Program-made: the position numbers and the translations under genes
DNA from: Phylloscopus collybita
Lineage: Eukaryota > Chordata > Aves > Passeriformes > Phylloscopidae
Direction: 5' to 3'
Length of the DNA stretch: 64,000 nt
Assembly (NCBI GenBank): GCA_027886175.1
Contig: JAJNNQ010000075.1
Location: forward strand, 8,287,001-8,351,000
The notes under the pieces: generated by a model
Told to the model about the DNA's origin: nothing
What the model saw: the letters and a program-made list of their open reading frames with translations, nothing else
Databases searched by the model: none
Shown: positions 48,238-60,896 of the stretch, piece after piece
How the letters are laid out: each line of letters opens with the position of its first letter
Position numbering within the stretch: the stretch's first letter is position 1

Positions 48238-51180
48238 ACAAGTGGTAAGGAATGAAGATTGTGTGAGAAGAAGAAACCTAAATTCCCTGTAAGGAAGCAA
48301 GGAGGCTGTTCTCACAAAGGAGGCATATAGTTCAGCATGGTAAATATACTTGCCATGGCCTGTTAATTTCTCATTCATATTACTGGCCATGAACCCAGCA
48401 GAGCTGTGAGTGTCCCACCTCTCCCTCTTTCAGGATATCCAGACACTTGGGCAGAGGCATTCAGCTTATGATCACCTGAGAATCTGCAATGTGCTCTGGC
48501 ACTGAGAGGTTACACCTGAGACAGCCTAACCAACAGTACTGACATATGGCATGTTGCTGGCTCTAAAAGCTATTCAGTGTCTTCTTTGGCATCACACACA
48601 TGAGACCAGGAAGACATCACTTAACCGTGTCTATCTTCAAGCCAGGATGAAGATTTGCTTTCACAGAACTGTTGCAGTATTTATTGACATTTTTTATAGA
48701 AAGTAGTGCAGCTAAATAATCTCTCTTACACATCCTGAAATTTAGCCTCACAGAAGGGTGAAACTGTGCTGTTTTTACTCTTTCCTATATTGAGTGGCAT
48801 CCCTATGTACATTTTTATAGATCTATTTTTATACAGTAGAATCCTCTCAAAAGTACAGAATGTTGTGTATTAACAAAAACTCATGTTGGGACAAGCAGAC
48901 AGAAAAAGTAAAACTGGAAACCAAGCCCAAAAGCCCTCAGCAATTTATGTTTTTAAATAAGAATTAAAACATAATAATTTCTTATATATCAATATAATCA
49001 TCTGTACAGATGATGTTTATTTTGCTTGAGCATTAATATCTATGCATGATGTGGAGCACTGGAGTCCTAATCCCAAAATTTCTATGCCCTGAACCACCTA
49101 TAGACTTCTGGTAGACACAAATTTTCCCTTGATATAGTTTGAACCTATCAGTCCTGACAGTAGAAGCAATTAAATTAGAATAACTTTCTCCCTTACTTGT
49201 CTGTACAAAAATAACTTTAATGCAGACTGATGAATGCTTGAGGGTACAAAGTAAAGCACTTAGAAATAAGGAAGCATCACAGTCAATATGGCCCTGGGAA
49301 TGATGATTTGTGTATAAGCATTACAACACCATATTTAAATACCTGATCATGAATTATTTTGCTTCTCTGTCCTTGAATTGAGCCAAACTCATACAGGAGA
49401 ATAATTTGTTGGGCTTATTGCAAGAATCTCCTTTGCTTCCTGCAAGAAAAAGGCAATTTCAGTAGGATGACATGTAGAACTGAGGAACTGGATTTTCTAC
49501 TTCCCAGTGCTATAGATTTCATGTGATCCTGGAAAAAATCACTTCAGAAGGCATTGTTCTCTGAGCTCCTCTTTTTACTGGGAAGGAGTCAAACAGCAGA
49601 CCCCAGGGTCTAATTTACTCAAATGCTGAGTACTCACAGCTGCTACTAAAATCAATTTAGCAGAGAAATGAATAAAATAATCTAAAAATCTCAGATGAGG
49701 AAGGCATTAAATGTCTCCCTTGGACTGATAGTCAGAAGGCAGATGAGTCAAGAGTATCTGCAACACCACCACTGGGGCTTGCTGTGCCAGTCCCTTTGGA
49801 CTATAAATACCTGACCACAGCACAGCAGAGGTGTCTGGGATCCAGGAATCTGAGATAACCTCTGATCTGCAGAAAAGCCTCACAGAGCAGCAAGGACTAT
49901 TGTGTGGGTCCCTCCTCTTTCCACAATAACTTTCTTCTGTATTATAACAACTGAGTTCTACCCTTTGCCTCTGCCCATATGAACGACCACCTTAGAGCAG
50001 ACCAGGGCCAAGCTGGCCTTCAGATGTGCAGACTGATACTCTTGCATCAGGACAAGGAAATAAATCTTCATGAGAGTTTCCACACTGCTCTGAGATCATC
50101 TGAGCTTCTGCTGTGGTGTAGCCTCCAGAAAGAGGAGTTTAAGACTGCTGAGAGGTGGTTGAACTCCAGAGATGAGAACCACTCAACTGCACTGGTCTCT
50201 ACTGTGGGTAGATTTAAAACAGTGTGAGCAAGAGAGTACTCAGGGTTAGAGTAAATGCCTGGAAGCAATAAAATCTTATCTTTCTACTGAAAATTTATCT
50301 CTCTGGTAGGATTCAGTTTAAAGCCTTGTTGGCATAAAAATAAAGGGTAATTGCTATATTTTATCTCTTTTTTTAACCCACTTTCTGATTTTCATAATAA
50401 TGCATGTTCGGTTTGGAATTTAACTGTCTCATCTGACTGGTTAATTATAAAATAACCATTACAAGCCCAGCGAGCACTTATGCATTTTTTGTCCTCTCTG
50501 ATTCTATGGGAGTTGTCAGACAATAAACTTACAGAATTTTGATCTTCAGCTTTATCTTTGCTGTTTTATATTTGCTTCTTCCTGGGTTTTATTCACCTTT
50601 CTCCTTCAAATGTAAAAGTCATGTTGATCTCTCCAGAAATGAGTGAGGCAGTACTGCTTTTACCTTGTTGACAATGAAAAGTAAGTGTGCCCTCTCCTAA
50701 GAATTCTATGATATCACTGCAGCAGCTGCTGTGAAAGAAGCCTCATGAGAAAGTTTTGCAGTTCCTAAAATCCCTTACTGCACATCCCTGAATTGCTAAC
50801 ATACCAAACAGTTGTTGAAGTGTTGCTCACATGGGACATATGATTTCATTTCACTATCTTCTCTTCCTCCCCACAGACCAGAGCTCAAGGGTGTCAATTT
50901 TTGAAAAGAGTTTGACAAAAGATTCAGCTCACCATGGCTCCTAAAAAAGCATTCAAATGTTGAGGTTCGTACAATTAATTGATTTTCCAGGCTAGGAGCT
51001 ACAAATGAAGGAGACTCCTGAATTTGTGGATAGAAAGAATCCTTGTAGGACAAAACAGTTTTTAATAACCGGGAAAGGAAGCTGGTACTCCAAAACCAAA
51101 AAATGATTAAAAAAGAGCAGGCGAGGAACTTTAGCCTGCCTTTGTGGGGAGATGTGGACCCAGTGCCACACCTGGGTTAA
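48235..51180. other. Unassigned intergenic sequence
   Basis: No gene or repeat family is recognised. A TATA-box-like CTATAAATACC near 49801 followed by several AATAAA hexamers (about 50060 and 50270) is discussed as a finding. Confidence 0.4.
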
Positions 51181-51246
51181 AGAGTGTAGGTGTGTGTAGG
51201 TGTATGTATGCGTGTATGTGTGTGTGTGTGTGTGTTGGTGTGTGAA
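51181..51246. repeat. Imperfect (TG)n microsatellite
   Basis: TG-rich sequence with TGTATG and TGCG variants around a core of about ten perfect TG units (51216-51235). The minus-strand frames reading HTHTYTHT are artefacts. Confidence 0.93.
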
Positions 51247-52164
51247 TCCATCTGTGCAGGCTCCTCCTGTGTCATGGCCAGGAGAGACCCTCTCTTGCAC
51301 ATGCCCCCAGTGACCACCCCATCCCTTCCCAGCTTCCTGCCAGGATGGAGTGAGAAGAGCAGCTGAACCCTCCCTAACACTTATCTTAGCACATTGCTAA
51401 GCTCCAACATGAATAACCTGTCTTCCTTACAGCTGAGGATGATTTTGCCCAGCCTTTTTTGATATTTACATTCCCAGGGCCTTAAACACAATAGTGTTTC
51501 CTTTGATTACTCGCAGCTGCCTAATCAGCCTTGACATTACTGGTCCTACTTTCCTTTTCTACCAAAGGAAAATGAACAACCAGCCTCTCCCTGCATCACA
51601 GGTCAAACATCAGAGACTACAGCTTTACCTGATTTTCAGATAATAGTTCTTCTTATCTGGCTCCCCACTTCTTCTGTGGCCCTGCGGGTACAAGTACTTA
51701 AAGTAAAGCCAGCCACCATATCTCTTCCGGACTAGTTCTCAATTATTCCAAATTCAGGTCAGGGAGAAGCCCAGATGAAGTGCAGAAGCATAGTGGCTCT
51801 GAAAAACACAGTAATAGTTAATATCTTAACCTCCCACTTCATCTTCACTGCTTCAAAAATGTTTGGCTGTTTTAATATAAAACTGAAGTAGAAATTTGGA
51901 TATGAGACAAAAGAACATTTTTCCAGTAAGAATTCAGAGAGGTTTACCCAGCCTGGTCCTCAGCTGTTATTTTATCAATTAACTGAGTTGATTTCAGCTG
52001 CACTCAACTGCTTTCCTCCAGCTGGGGGTAGGACATGGTCCTCATCTGCTCTTCTTTGATTCATAAATAAATGAATAACTGTACAACAAATTAAACCCAT
52101 GCCTCTGGATCTGAGAAAATTCACACAGGACCAGTAACCAGACTCTAGGAGGATAACACCTGAG
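51247..52164. other. Unassigned intergenic sequence
   Basis: No gene or repeat family is recognised. Confidence 0.4.
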
Positions 52165-52628
52165 GATGAGGAGGGAACTCAGAGAAAGCCACCAGATGAT
52201 TAGAGATGGAGCACTCCTACTATGAGGACAGGCTGAGGGAATTGGAGTTGTTCAGCCTGGGGAAGAGAAGGCTTCAGGGTGACCTAATTGCAGCCTTTCA
52301 GTACCTGGAGGGATGCTACAGGAAAGATAGAGACAATTTACAAGAGGATGTGGTGACAGGGTGAGGGGGAATGGGCTCAAACTGAAAGAGAGTAAGACTA
52401 AATTAGATTGGACATTGGGAGAAAATTCTTTCCTGTGAGGGTGGTGAGGCACTGGAATAGGTTGCCCAGAGAAGTTGTGGATGTCCCATCCCTGGCAATG
52501 TTCAAGGTCAGGTTGGGAGGAGCTCTGAGCAGCCAGGTCTGGTGAAAGGTGTGTCTGCCCACAGCAGAGGTGGCTGGAACTAGATAATCTTCAGGGCCCC
52601 TTCCAAACCAAGCCATTTTATGATTTAA
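52165..52628 (+). mobile_element. CR1 LINE, 3' end fragment
   Basis: CR1 landmarks on the plus strand: 'TATGAGGACAGGCTGAGGGA', 'TTGGAGTTGTTCAGCCTGGG', 'TTTCAGTACCTGGAGGGATG', 'AGGGGGAATGGGCTCAAACT', 'TAGGTTGCCCAGAGAAGTTG', 'GAACTAGATAATCTTCAGGG', 'CCCCTTCCAAACCAAGCCAT' and a decayed tail near 52615-52628. Confidence 0.93.
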
Positions 52629-55204
52629 AAATGAGTTAGTATTGGTATTGATTGACTTTTTTTTTAAGAACAAATGTGGGTGAATTTCATGAAACAATGG
52701 TCAGATGCATTTATGTGTGGGCAAAGGTCAACCTTCAGGTCCCTCTTTCCTACTGTGGTGACACAAACATGGTGACACAAACAGTGCTAGCACACAGAAG
52801 GGAAAGAACAAAGGGAAAAATATCAAATCCAAGCTATTTAAACTGAGGAGAAACAAGGACAAAAAAAATTGCTGTTAAATAAAGATGCAGAGGCAGTATC
52901 ACTGAGCACTTACATATTCCTTCTTAAAAGCAACTGCAGGTATCAGAGTGCAGCCTTTATGACAGGCAGATCTTGATAATCCTTTAGCTCAGTGCTGGGT
53001 TAAAGGTGCAATGGAGCTGGAAGGGGAACAGCTGGAACACACAGCCAAAAATAGAAAGTGTCTACAAGCTGTCAAGGGTGAGGTTGCAGCACACAGCCAC
53101 ACGCCTTCAGCCAGGGCAGCTGGGATGTGCTTTTGGCAGCGTGGGCAGAGGACAGGCTCCTCTCAGGGATCCTTTGTGCTGCACTGACCTGCATCCCACA
53201 GCACATAGTATTGCCATAGAGGAGGAACCTGGAGGCAGGAACCTACAGGAAAGTACAAATCCCTGTGGGTAAGGGAAGAAGTGCAGGTTTCAGCTTCGCT
53301 CTGCCACAAAGAACCTAGAACAATCTTGCTGAGATGAAAAGGTCAATCTCCTCAACCCTGAGATTCAGAAAGAGAGACCAAGTTAAACTGGTCACTGCTA
53401 GGATGTATGTCTTCCTCCTGTGCCTCCTGTAGTGCCTGTATGGACTACATGTGCTCAGCCTGGAGGTGACTGTGTCTTTCCTTGTGCTCTCACTCCAGAT
53501 ATCTACTTCTGCCTCTGAGAGAGGAGCTGCTGCTTATCTTGCTGGATTATCATGCGTCTATATTCATTATTCAACCAAAAACCTCCTGATTCTGAGCAGG
53601 CAGGGGTTAAAAAAAAAAAGTTTAGAAGAAGCTATGCTGCATTCTCAGGAGCCAAGTGCTCTCTGAACCAGGAGCTTTTGCTTAAGCCATACCTGCTGAG
53701 AGCTGCTGAACTCTTGGGTTTTGCACAGTCTTTACCTTTGGTGAGAAATAAACAGGCTTCAGGGAGTGGAGGATTCCTCAGCATCTGCTGCCTGTGGCTG
53801 TGAATTAACTTCTCGATGTCGTTGATAGGCTTGGCACATCCACAGGCTGGGAACAAAGCAATGGCTATTGGCCACAGCATATGGGCTCATTTATCCCGAA
53901 TTTTCTCATCTGTAAATGGGCATCTGCTCATTCAGCCTGGGAGACTGATATCACTGTTCTCTCCTCCATGCAGGAAAGGGACACACTTTCAGTCTGCTTG
54001 GACTCCCTGGCCACCAATGTTCAGGCTGCCATTTGCTAAGGAGGTATCAACTTTTAGCACAGCTAAACCAGTGCAACAACAAGGCAAATGGCAGTTTTCT
54101 CTTCAAATTCAAATGGATAGAAAAACAGCGATTCAGAGACGGCTGAGAAAACAAAGATGCACTCTAATTTTAGCTGATGATGAAGCACTATCACACCTAA
54201 CTCCCTGTGTGGCTGTAAGCCCATCAGACAAGATTTACAGAGGTATTTAGACCTCTAAAGACAAAGGGGTGTCAAGGGAGAACTATTAAAGCATCCAAAT
54301 GAGTTTCCCCTTTACCTTTGGTAAGATTTAGTGGTTTACCTGAATGGATAATTTTTGCAAATCTTCCAGACAGGTTTAAGACTCCAGAGTCCTGTAGAAA
54401 GGTCCCATTTTAAAACCAGCTGCAGTGTCCAGGCCTGTGCCCTGCAGCAAGTCACTTCTCTCAGGAGTGCTGACACTCATGGGCATGTTTCTGTGGCTCC
54501 CTCTATGCAGCTGGCAGGTAACTTGGAACTTTCAAAATGCTCCCTGTAGATACCAGTGGTACATGCAGCATCTCAAACTTCATTGAATCTAAAATAGCCA
54601 GATGGTGTGAGTATTACCCTCTATCCCAGCCAAAATGTCTACCTTGTTATCCTTCTTGGTTAGGGCAGGACCTAAAGGTAGGATACATCACACCTAACTT
54701 CAGCCTACTTAAAGATAAATAGTCTTTTAAAGTTTGTCTAACTTTCCTCTGAAGCGGTAGAAAAAATATAACTCAGAAAAGTAATTTATCCCTGCTACAA
54801 TACTTCTCTCCTTAGGTGGCCTGGGTCACCCACCAGAGATAGTTACTTGTCTCCAATGAGGAAGGGGGATGAAAGATAATCTGGCTGTGACTCAGGCTTT
54901 TTAGATCTCGATTGTCTTGTATTCAGGCATTAGATTATTTTACAAAAAGAAACCAAGCTTATCAACACAGAGACACTCCAGCTGAAGAAAGGCCACAGAC
55001 TTGTCAAGATTCTTTTTTGGTTTGTTTTTCCCATTTTAGCAGTTATTTTAATAAAATGTTATTCATCGCATGGTTATGTTTATACACCACAATGCCTGGA
55101 CTTTGCATTTACAATAGCTGGCTAAGAGCTAAACAAGGGCTCATAGAGAACAGGTCACTTGTGTCAAATTACAGTGAGCTTCAGGTTGCAAGATGGGCTG
55201 TGAC
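52629..55204. other. Unassigned intergenic sequence
   Basis: About 2.6 kb without a recognised gene. The 144-codon plus-strand frame at 53816-54250 has no identifiable domain; around 54230 the DNA (TTTACAGAGGTATTTAGACC) vaguely resembles a common ancient amniote repeat, so this part may be an old repeat rather than a gene. Confidence 0.4.
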
Positions 55205-55870
55205 TGTGATGGGTTGACCTTGGATACCCACCCAGCTGCTCCATCATCCTTCCTCAGCAAGACAGGTGACAAAATAAGCTGGAAAGGCTCATGGTTTGAC
55301 ATATATTGAGGGAGATTCATTTGCCAATTACCATCATGGGCAGAACAGACTTTACTTGGAGAAAAGTAATTTAATTTATTGTCACTTTCAACAGATTAAA
55401 TTAGTGAGAAAAAAAGAGCAAAATTAAAACACTGTCCTCCAGCCCTTGTCCCTAGGCCTACCTTCTCCCTTTCACCCCTGATTTTTCTCCCCCAAAAGGG
55501 TACAGGGACTGGGGATGCTGACAGTTGTGTTTTCTTCTGTTTCTGGGAGACAGGACCCAACTTCCACTGCTCAGGACACCTGTCTGCTGCCCCCAGCCCA
55601 TCCATGGAGATTCAGCAGGCAGAGCTCCCTTTGAGCATCAGTTCCTGCCTTATCCACACGGTCCTTCACTCCTGCCTAGAGTTCCTCTGTTTGCAGAGAA
55701 GAAAGAGTTTGAGCTTCCTCAGTGCCTGAAATGACATCACTGCCTGTACTGGTGTTGGGGCCCTCTTGGCTTGGTAACTGAACACAGAATTCTATGGGGA
55801 GCTAGATATATTCCTTTGGTTTTGTGCCTTGGACAAGGGCCACAAGCAAATGTAACCAGTGGTACAGACA
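55205..55870 (-). mobile_element. Avian LTR fragment, minus strand
   Basis: From TGTGATGGGTTGACC at 55205 the plus strand follows, from memory, the reverse complement of a common avian LTR: 'GCCAATTACCATCATGGGCA', 'CAGACTTTACTTGGAGAAAA', 'TTAATTTATTGTCAC' (containing a reverse AATAAA), and a pyrimidine-rich CCTTCTCCC stretch. The left end has the expected TG terminus. The right end is unclear: no matching target duplication is found and it may be truncated anywhere between about 55560 and 55870. Confidence 0.65.
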
Positions 55871-55874
55871 GTGT

Positions 55875-55926
55875 TAAAAAACAAAAACAAAAACAAAAAA
55901 ACAAAAACAAAAACAAAAACAAAAAC
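55875..55926. repeat. (CAAAAA)n hexanucleotide repeat
   Basis: About eight CAAAAA units with one longer A-run. It adjoins the right side of the LTR fragment; the minus-strand frames reading FLFLFLF are artefacts. Confidence 0.95.
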
Positions 55927-58900
55927 ATCCCAAAAACTAGCAAATAAAAAGAGAGAGAGGTTGAAAGCAGTTGTCCACAAAGAGAGATGTCACTGAGGGT
56001 CCAATTGCTCCTGGAGCTGTCATTCAGCTCACATGGTCAAATGATGAGTGAAAAGTCCTTCAGCACACCACACCTGCCCCAGGCTGGCCCTGACCTAACT
56101 CCTGTTTATTAAGAGAGTGATTTAGATGAATGTCTGATATTATTCAGGCTTCCCAGTGTACATCCCACCTGAAGTGAAGAATTATCCTCTCTCTGAGCCT
56201 TCCTAATCACTATTACACAGCAATCACTTAGGAGGTGACTAACAATTCGGGCTTCAGGAGAGTGGATAAACACTCCAAACACTAAGATCTGACCTAATGT
56301 AAGTATGTTTTGCAATCAAAAATGAAATCAAACAACAAAAAAGTTCTGAAACCACAACTTGTCCTCAAGTAGAACTGTGCAAGACGGATGAATGTGGCCT
56401 TTACTGGCACATAGAAAAGTGACATCTCTGCCCAGAGGCTCTTTCCAGGAGTGTCAGTAATTTGCTGAAAGAGTAAAGTTGCTCATGGAGCAGACAAGAT
56501 TTTAAAAAACAGAAGATTCTCAGCCCCTTACCAACAGCTAAAGGGAAGCCAGCTTAACCTGATGAAAAAGCTGACTTGAAACCATGGTGGCTGTCCAGCC
56601 TCCACTTCTGCTTGAAAACAAAATGCAAAAAACCCCCTAAACAACAGGCCTGAGTGTAAATTATTTAATTATTTGTAAATTTAGCCTAAATTCTGCCAAC
56701 TAACATTAACTGGGAAAATCAATGAAAACAAAATTTAAACTGTTGTTCTTTTTGGGTCTGAGTATTCCTCATAGCATTTGATATTTTGCAGTTGACAGTG
56801 GCATTTCAACACACAACAGACCTACCTTTATCTGGGGGAAAATAAACCCATCCAGGCAATTTTTTAATGATGATGATTATTATGTTGACTTGGTGAGTGA
56901 AGCAAGGATGGAATCTCTTGCATATTGTTATAGTTTTCATTCTTTCCCTCTCCAGTATTTTTTGGTTGGTTCGTTGGTTGGTCAGGTTTTTTATCATAAT
57001 GTGAAACTCCAGGGAAGGAAACACACTTGGTCTAAAGCTCCCAGCTGCCTCAGTCATTTGTGTGCTTTGAGTGAGGCAAATTGTCATCTGGGTAAATGCC
57101 ACATAATCTGACCCTTTTTTCACTGCAGTCAGCAGTAAAGGATTAGGCTCAGGAGGAGTGAGAACCCTAGAAATGAGATGCTTCATCAGTTCTTTGCAAT
57201 AGACACTTCATATTTTGGGATGTGTCCTTTAGTGACCTCCTGAGGTTGTCAGGGCTGTGGAAGCAGCTGTCCCTGCAGGGTTCTTTGTTGTCTCAGAGGT
57301 TTCTCCTCTTAAATTAACAGATGGGGACACAGGATGAAACCGGAAAGAAAGTTCAGCTATTTGTAAATGGAGTTTGTTTTTGCTTTGTTTTCTTCTGTAC
57401 TGTTTTGTTATTGTAGTGGATGGCTGAGAACCCTGGTCCTTCTGGCAGCAAATCATGTACTGAAAGCAAATAGCATAAAAAACCAAGATGCAAAGCAACT
57501 GTCAGGAAGGTTTAGGCAATGTGTCATCCAGAAAAATGAAGAATTTTTCAAGCATGAGAAAAGTTCTTGCACAAAGAAGATCCCGAGTGGAAGAGAGAGG
57601 AAGGAAGGCTTTGAGACTAAGAAATTATTTTTTTCTGAACCCTTTAAGGACATAAAAGAAAATCAATTCTGGATTTGTTATTGAGATGAAATGGAAATGA
57701 TCTCTACTCACAATGTGTTTGGAAAGTACAGGTAATGCTGGATTCCCTCTAGCATCAATTTCTGTTTTAGCCAGAGGTATAGGAATAAAAATTTGTCTTT
57801 GTACCAAAAATTTCGCAATAAGCAGAGTTGCTGCTTGGAGTTTTCATCTTGTCTTATTATTAGGGAATGAGATTTGCCAAAAGCCTCACAGAAAATTGCA
57901 AAAGGATACTGTGAGTGGAGACTCTCAGTTTGGAGAGTTCAAAAGATCCAGAGCCATGTCAGCAAGGCTTTATAGAGGGATATTCTATTTGATTGCTCAC
58001 TGCAGAAAACTGAGGCCTGAAATCCAGGAAGACTTTAAATTCAATAGTAGGATTAATGGGTACAGAGACTCCATCCCCAGATTTCACTGCAGAAGCATTA
58101 GGGTCTTAACCTCCACAAATCAGAGACAGATACAAGTGCATAGGCTTTGTTATTTTCCGTACAGGGTAGGTAACACATCTGCAATGTGGGTGCAAGATTA
58201 GCAGCTGCAGTCTTTGATGCCAAGTCTCAAAGTATTTTGTATTTCTTGAAGCCCTAATACCCAGGATTATGTTTTTCTTTTCTTTTTGTCATAAAAGGGG
58301 CCTTCTGAACATAGAAGAGTGCTGTATATTTCTAAGATCAGAAGAATTAAAATTTCAATGCTATTATTTTTCCTTCAGTTTTAAAATAACTTGCTACTTA
58401 AATTATTCTTGTATTTTCCCATTGTAGCCTCCTAACTCCTGAAGACCAGGCAGAAGGATAGGAAAAGTAGGATCCATCATGCAGGGAACCTACAGAGCAC
58501 TAACACTGGAGTCTTAATGCTCTGTAGCTTCTGAAGGTTAGTCCAGTGCTTGCCCCACTCCTACCCTTCATTTCTTTCCTCCCAGGCAAAGTGTCAGCGA
58601 TCACTTATTTCTGCTCCCTCAAACCCTCTTCTCTAAACCAAAAGCACTCTCACTGTAGAGGGCTGAAGAGATTTAATCTTCTTCCCTCCCTGCAGCTAAC
58701 TGTGAGCTCTGGCAGTCCAGACAGCTTCCTCATTGGAAAAGGCACTTAGCCTTGCACTGTGACTCTTTACCCATCTAGAAGATAAATCAGTGGACTCCAG
58801 TGTGAGCAGTGATTGTATTGGTATTGCTATTAATAGTATTTTACTGTCAGACTATCAGGCAGATGTCTCTTCTCCCATTATTTTTGGTCCTGAAATACAT

Positions 58901-60825
58901 AGGCCACTTAAATTAGAAGAACCAAAATGATTGCTAAAACAAGGGTAAGTAAATAAAAAATCAAGGGGTTCTTTCTGGCTTTGACTCAGCTTTGTGATAT
59001 TACATTCCTGCTCTTTTTTGTTCACTAGAAATACAGGACAAAACTTAATTTCCCAAATGTGTCCTATGACATTAAGGTATTCCTGAACTTTTTGGGCCAG
59101 TGAATGTATTCAACCCTTGTCTGTTGCTGATGACACAGAGAGAAATAGCTAAGAATTTCTAATTGCATTAAATCACTGCATTATCCACCTTAAAGTGGAG
59201 GATAATAGTACAAATCTGGGGACTTGTTAGAAAGTGTGTGTCATGCAATTTTGTAAATGTAAATGTTCTTGTCTTTCTTTTTATGTATTTCATGCAAGGT
59301 TGTTGGTAAACACCAGTTATTAATAATCATTTTTTATGAACACGTAATTTTATTCGTCTTTATGAGACCACATTTATCTTGCCTCCAGGCCTGGATGGTT
59401 TCAGGTTTTGTGTCTTATTATTTAACTAAAAATGTATAGCTTAAAATTGATTCTGAAAGAAGAACTTTTTTTGAACACTTAAAATATACTGGACAACAAT
59501 TTCCTGAGCTTCAATCTTCTTTAGGTTCATACATTTCCCAACTCCCTTGAGAAAGAATGGAAGCAAAAATCCTCAGATTTTTCCTGGCTTACTGCAGGCA
59601 TAAGCAAGAGGTGCCCACTTCAGGGAGCTATCAGTCTAAGTCTCCCATGAATTCTGGAAAAGTCAGTTATCTCCATGAAAGCAGTGTTGTCTATCCAGCT
59701 TATACATGATGCATTCCACCTGAAAATGGAGTCCTCTCAGCTCCTGCCTTACATTAAATCATTCAGCTTGGTACCCACTGCATGTAATGAATCTGGGCCA
59801 AGGAAAGGGGGGTTTGTTGGACACAGCAGGAAACATCCATAGGCTATAGCTACTTTCCTAATAAAGATGAGGGAACATCAATGGTCACCAGACACAGACT
59901 GTATGTTCTGCTGTATTCTTCAGACCAGCATAATTTTTGGTCTGGGAATCTAGAACTTCCCCTAGGAACTAGTAGAGGGCAGGAACTCTCAGTAAGTAGC
60001 ATGTGTAGAGTCATCATTTAGAGAGCAAGCAGAGTTAACAGTATGGACATGGGTTGTTCTGTGCTAGTCAGCCAGAGCACTAAAGGACAAATTTAGACAC
60101 AGGTATTTTACTAGAATTGATGTAATTGGGGCTTGGATTAGCCCCAGCTGACTCCAGACACCCCCTAACCAAGGCCAGATGCAGATATTTTCAAGCTTCT
60201 CTTTTGTTAAAATCTAACTGCAGATAAATCAATGCAGTAACAGCATCTCATTTAAAAAAATGTGGGCAGCACTTTGAGAGATTTCCATTGCCATGTCACT
60301 GGGTTATGATCTGCTTGTGATTTAAATGTTCTGATTGTTTTCCTTTCAACCAAACAATTTATGTCTCTCTTTGTGACCTTGCCAAAGTAAACATGCCAGG
60401 GAAGGGGAAGGGTCACAGTTTGACAGACCGGCTTGCACGGCCATAGGAAACAGCTCTCAAACAGACAAACCTGACTTACAGAATTGTTTGATTTTAATCA
60501 AATGGAAGTCTGCACTAGAAAACACATCTCAATGCTTAATATAATATGTAAATTAGAAAGGAAAATAATAAAGAATGCACCAGACCATTCTTCAGGGAAT
60601 AGAATTGCCAGTCCATCACTGAACAAATATAGAGAAAGAGATCTTTTTTTTCTGAATTACTATAAAAATACAAATACACCTCCATGCCATATGAAAGTAA
60701 ATCAATGAATGTAAGTCAATATGACTATTGCTAATGAGCTCAGTGGAAATATAGCTATGAATATTCGGGGTGTTTAAGAACTCCAGGAAAGATCATGGGT
60801 CAAGCATTAAAAACTGTAAAAACTT
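55927..60825. other. Unassigned intergenic sequence
   Basis: About 4.9 kb with no recognised gene or repeat. It contains the longest non-repeat open frame in the window (57713-58201, plus strand, 162 codons), which I do not call as a gene; see findings. Confidence 0.45.
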
Positions 60826-60896
60826 GGGGGTTTTTGGTTTGTTTTGGTTTGTTTTTTTTGTTTGTTTGTTTTTTTTCATTTGTTTGGTTTTTTTTA
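60826..60896. repeat. T/G-rich low-complexity (GTTT-type) tract
   Basis: Irregular GTTT, GGTTT and long T-runs, almost free of A and C except for one CA near 60877. Confidence 0.93.

Noticed and set aside
53816..54250. 144-codon plus-strand frame considered as a host exon or gene
   Set aside because: There is no domain, and nearby words (CTCATCTGTAAATGGGC and GAGGTATTTAGACC) look more like traces of ancient interspersed repeats than coding sequence. The repeat resemblance itself is too weak to annotate.
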